In this document: positions 33,234 through 34,936 of the stretch, in pieces | Numbering within the stretch: position 1 is the stretch's first letter | Layout: each line of letters opens with the position of its first letter | Source of the DNA: Bacteroidales bacterium | GTDB taxonomy: Bacteria > Bacteroidota > Bacteroidia > Bacteroidales > UBA932 | DNA: 34,936 nucleotides | Direction of reading: 5' to 3' | Assembly (NCBI GenBank): GCA_017464245.1 | Contig: JAFUDV010000049.1 | Span: 1 to 34,936, forward strand | The notes under the pieces: generated by a model | Told to the model about the DNA's origin: nothing | Seen by the model: the letters and a program-made list of their open reading frames with translations, nothing else | Databases searched by the model: none | Translations under genes and position numbers: made by a program

Positions 33234-34188
33234 CGGAGAGCGACATCAGCAGCTGATACTGCTGGTTCACCGCTTCCGAGAATGAATTGTCGAGGATGGC
33301 ATCCGAAAGGGTGCCATCCTCCGTTTGGATCCGGAGGGCGGTGATATGTCCGTAGGCGAGCTCCCGGAGCTGGTCCATGGACGGATACAGATACAGGAAG
33401 TTGACCTCGTCACGCGTCTGGGGAAGGGTGATCTCCCCGCCCCCTTCCAGGACGAAGGTGACGGGGGAGTCCGGGGTGATGGTGTACTGCCTCTCCGTCC
33501 CGAGCTGGAAAGCCAGGTCGATGTCCTCGGAGGCCGTTTCCTTATAGTAGAGGTGGCTCAGGATGATGTTGTATTTGAATTCCCTGCCGTCGGCGACGAG
33601 GGGATTGGACGCCGTCAGGATGCTGTTTTTCTGGTCGATGCGGCCGGCGGGTTCCACGGTGAGGTCGATGGTGGCCGCGGCGGCCTGTTCGATGGCCTCG
33701 CAGTGGCGCTTGAGGAGGCCGGAGAAGCTGCTGTCGTCCCGGAAACTGAACTGAAGGTAGTCGTCGGGATTCCAGCCGGTGACCAGTTCCAGGGCCTTGA
33801 CCCCGCGGAGGAGCTTCTCCATGTCGGCGGGTTCCAGCGCGTAGCGGAGCCGGTTCAGGTACAGGCCGTCCTCCAGGCGGGACTTGGTGGGGTTGTCCGT
33901 GCCGATCTGGTCCGCCCGCACGATGGAGCCGCCGGGGAGGGTTGCGCTCATTTTCGTGCCCTTGGGGGCGGTGAAGGGCGTTTTCCCCCGCAGGTCGATG
34001 AACAGCTGGTACAGCGCGGAACCGTCCTCGAAGCCCACTTTTTCCACGCGGATTTCGAAGTCTTCCGTTTTCTCGAAAGTGGTGGAGACATGGGTGAGTC
34101 CGCCGGACCGGTAGTTGGTCCGGATGGACTGGGCGGACAGGGTGAGGGCCGATGCAAGGGCGGCGGCGGACAGGAGGAACTTTCTCAT
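33226..34188 (-). CDS. secreted protein of unknown function (320 aa)
   Basis: From ATG 34188 the protein has a signal peptide (MRKFLLSAAALASALTLSAQ). The mature part is a mix of predicted beta strands and a helix (residues 150-175). No catalytic motif or known family is recognised. The -7 box directly upstream supports ATG 34188 over the in-frame ATG at 34200. It is probably periplasmic. Its last 8 bases overlap the GH89 gene end, so the two convergent transcripts share their 3' ends. Confidence 0.8.
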   Translation of the reverse strand: MRKFLLSAAALASALTLSAQSIRTNYRSGGLTHVSTTFEKTEDFEIRVEKVGFEDGSALYQLFIDLRGKTPFTAPKGTKMSATLPGGSIVRADQIGTDNPTKSRLEDGLYLNRLRYALEPADMEKLLRGVKALELVTGWNPDDYLQFSFRDDSSFSGLLKRHCEAIEQAAAATIDLTVEPAGRIDQKNSILTASNPLVADGREFKYNIILSHLYYKETASEDIDLAFQLGTERQYTITPDSPVTFVLEGGGEITLPQTRDEVNFLYLYPSMDQLRELAYGHITALRIQTEDGTLSDAILDNSFSEAVNQQYQLLMSLSAR

Positions 34189-34197
34189 AATCGGCAG

Positions 34198-34205
34198 CAA
34201 ATATA
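34198..34205 (-). promoter_or_regulatory. -7 promoter box of the unknown secreted protein gene
   Basis: TATATTTG on the minus strand is a perfect TAnnTTTG match ending 9 bp before ATG 34188, which implies a very short leader. The alternative ATG at 34200 would overlap the box. Confidence 0.55.
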
Positions 34206-34237
34206 CACATTTGATGCCGTTGGAAGGAAATTTTTCG

Positions 34238-34245
34238 TATCTTTA
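34238..34245 (+). promoter_or_regulatory. -7-like promoter box of the PPC-domain gene
   Basis: TATCTTTA differs from TAnnTTTG at the last base. The preceding TTTTTCG is identical to that before the MerR-gene box at 10651. Confidence 0.45.
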
Positions 34246-34266
34246 TCGGAACTAACGACACGGACT

Positions 34267-34689
34267 ATGTACCAATACCGCACTTCCGGCGACAAGTATG
34301 TCCTGAGCCTGGACAACCATGTGGAGATTTCCGCGGCGCTCGCCGCCTTCTGCCAGGAACTGGACATCTGCTGCGGCGCCGTCTATGGACTCGGCGCCAT
34401 CAGCGAGGCGACCTTCCGCTTCCTGGACCCCGCCACGAAACAATACGTGGACAAGACCTTCTCCGAACAGATGGAGATCACGAACCTGACCGGCAACATT
34501 TCCCGGAAGGACGGCAATGTGTACCTGCACCTGCATATCACCGCCAGCCGGCGGGACTACACCTGCATCGGCGGCCACCTGCTGACCGCCCGTGTGAACG
34601 GGGCCTGTGAACTCGTGGTGGAGCGCTTCTCCTGCGAAGCCGGCCGCCGCTTCGACGCGGAGACGGGCCTGAACCTGTATGATTTCTAA
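34267..34689 (+). CDS. PPC/DUF296 domain protein
   Basis: The 140-aa protein consists of one PPC (plant and prokaryote conserved, DUF296) domain. Typical segments are YVLSLDNHVEISAALAAFC, GAVYGLGAISEATFRFLD, VYLHLHITASRRDYTCIGGH and the late AETGLNLYDF. The histidines of HLHI and GGHL can bind a metal in some members. Bacterial members form trimers; their role is not established, though the domain is called DNA-binding from its plant AT-hook relatives. It may be co-transcribed with the dicarboxylate transporter gene 15 bp downstream. Confidence 0.92.
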   Translation: MYQYRTSGDKYVLSLDNHVEISAALAAFCQELDICCGAVYGLGAISEATFRFLDPATKQYVDKTFSEQMEITNLTGNISRKDGNVYLHLHITASRRDYTCIGGHLLTARVNGACELVVERFSCEAGRRFDAETGLNLYDF

Positions 34690-34704
34690 AACCATCGACC
34701 TGAT

Positions 34705-34936
34705 ATGAGCTTCGTCATGATCATCGAGCTGCTGATCGTCCTGGCAGCACTCTATGTGGGCTCCCGTTACGGGTCCCTCGCTCTCGGCGCCATTTCCGGC
34801 ATCGGCCTGGCCATCCTCGTGTTCGGCTTCGGCCTCAAGCCCGGCACCCCGCCGACGGACGTCATCTACATCATCATCGCGGCCGTCACCTGCGCCGGCA
34901 CCCTCCAGGCGTCGGGCGGTATGGACTGGATGATCC
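34705..34936 (+). CDS. anaerobic C4-dicarboxylate transporter, DcuA/DcuB family (5' part)
   Basis: The first 77 codons are present and the gene runs past the window edge. The visible part is hydrophobic and matches the family start: IIELLIVLAALYVGSRYG, GLAILVFGFGLKPGTPPTDV and TLQASGGMDWMI. These transporters exchange fumarate, malate or aspartate for succinate at the inner membrane during fumarate respiration. That suits an anaerobe with an Rnf complex. DcuA and DcuB cannot be told apart from this part. Confidence 0.88.
   Translation, partial: MSFVMIIELLIVLAALYVGSRYGSLALGAISGIGLAILVFGFGLKPGTPPTDVIYIIIAAVTCAGTLQASGGMDWMI

Overview
The window looks like a chromosomal segment of a GC-rich member of the Bacteroidales. 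The grounds are a SusC/SusD pair, an RseC-RnfBCDGEA operon in the usual Bacteroidetes order, many TAnnTTTG-type (-7) promoter boxes, and a conserved block of M23 peptidase, MerR, Nif3 and zinc-ribbon coiled-coil genes next to dnaB. The genus cannot be fixed from this alone. No rRNA, tRNA, CRISPR array or intact insertion sequence was seen.

Layout. Positions 1-711 hold the 3' end of a polyvalent-type protein kinase gene from a mobile element, probably frameshifted near position 94. Positions 712-1966 have almost no genes and are more AT-rich. They carry a pair of hairpins and two diverged copies of a ~226-bp palindrome-bearing element. Positions 1967-8633 hold a small lipoprotein, then a set of genes that handle phosphate: a Na/Pi transporter-PhoU-winged-helix fusion, a class A acid phosphatase, a serine hydrolase, an organophosphate:Pi antiporter and a HAD phosphatase. 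Positions 8768-14965 are housekeeping genes (two M23 proteins, MerR, Nif3, coiled-coil zinc ribbon, DnaB, DUF3108). Positions 14962-20379 are rseC and rnfBCDGEA, followed by two small outer-membrane barrels. Positions 21351-33233 are a polysaccharide utilisation locus with two GH89 alpha-N-acetylglucosaminidases, a DUF3472 lipoprotein, SusC, SusD and a surface lipoprotein. The window ends with an unknown secreted protein, a PPC/DUF296 protein and the start of a DcuA/B-type dicarboxylate transporter.

The most notable item is the 649-aa protein at 2462-4411. It joins, in one reading frame, a NptA-type Na/Pi transporter, a PhoU domain and a PhoB/OmpR-type DNA-binding domain. Its promoter region carries a perfect 7-4-7 direct repeat (TTTAACA-ATAT-TTTAACA, 11-bp period), the geometry of a Pho box. 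A perfect 12-bp palindrome adjoins it, and the -7 box lies so close to the ATG that the transcript should be nearly leaderless. The inference is a single-protein phosphate sensor, transporter and transcription factor that regulates its own gene and perhaps the adjacent phosphatase, without a histidine kinase or receiver domain.

The carbohydrate locus is built to capture and cut glycans ending in alpha-linked GlcNAc. The surface lipoprotein GH89 and SusD/SGBP would bind and trim the glycan, SusC would import the product, and the divergent DUF3472-GH89 pair would add a second enzyme. No dedicated regulator of this locus lies in the window.
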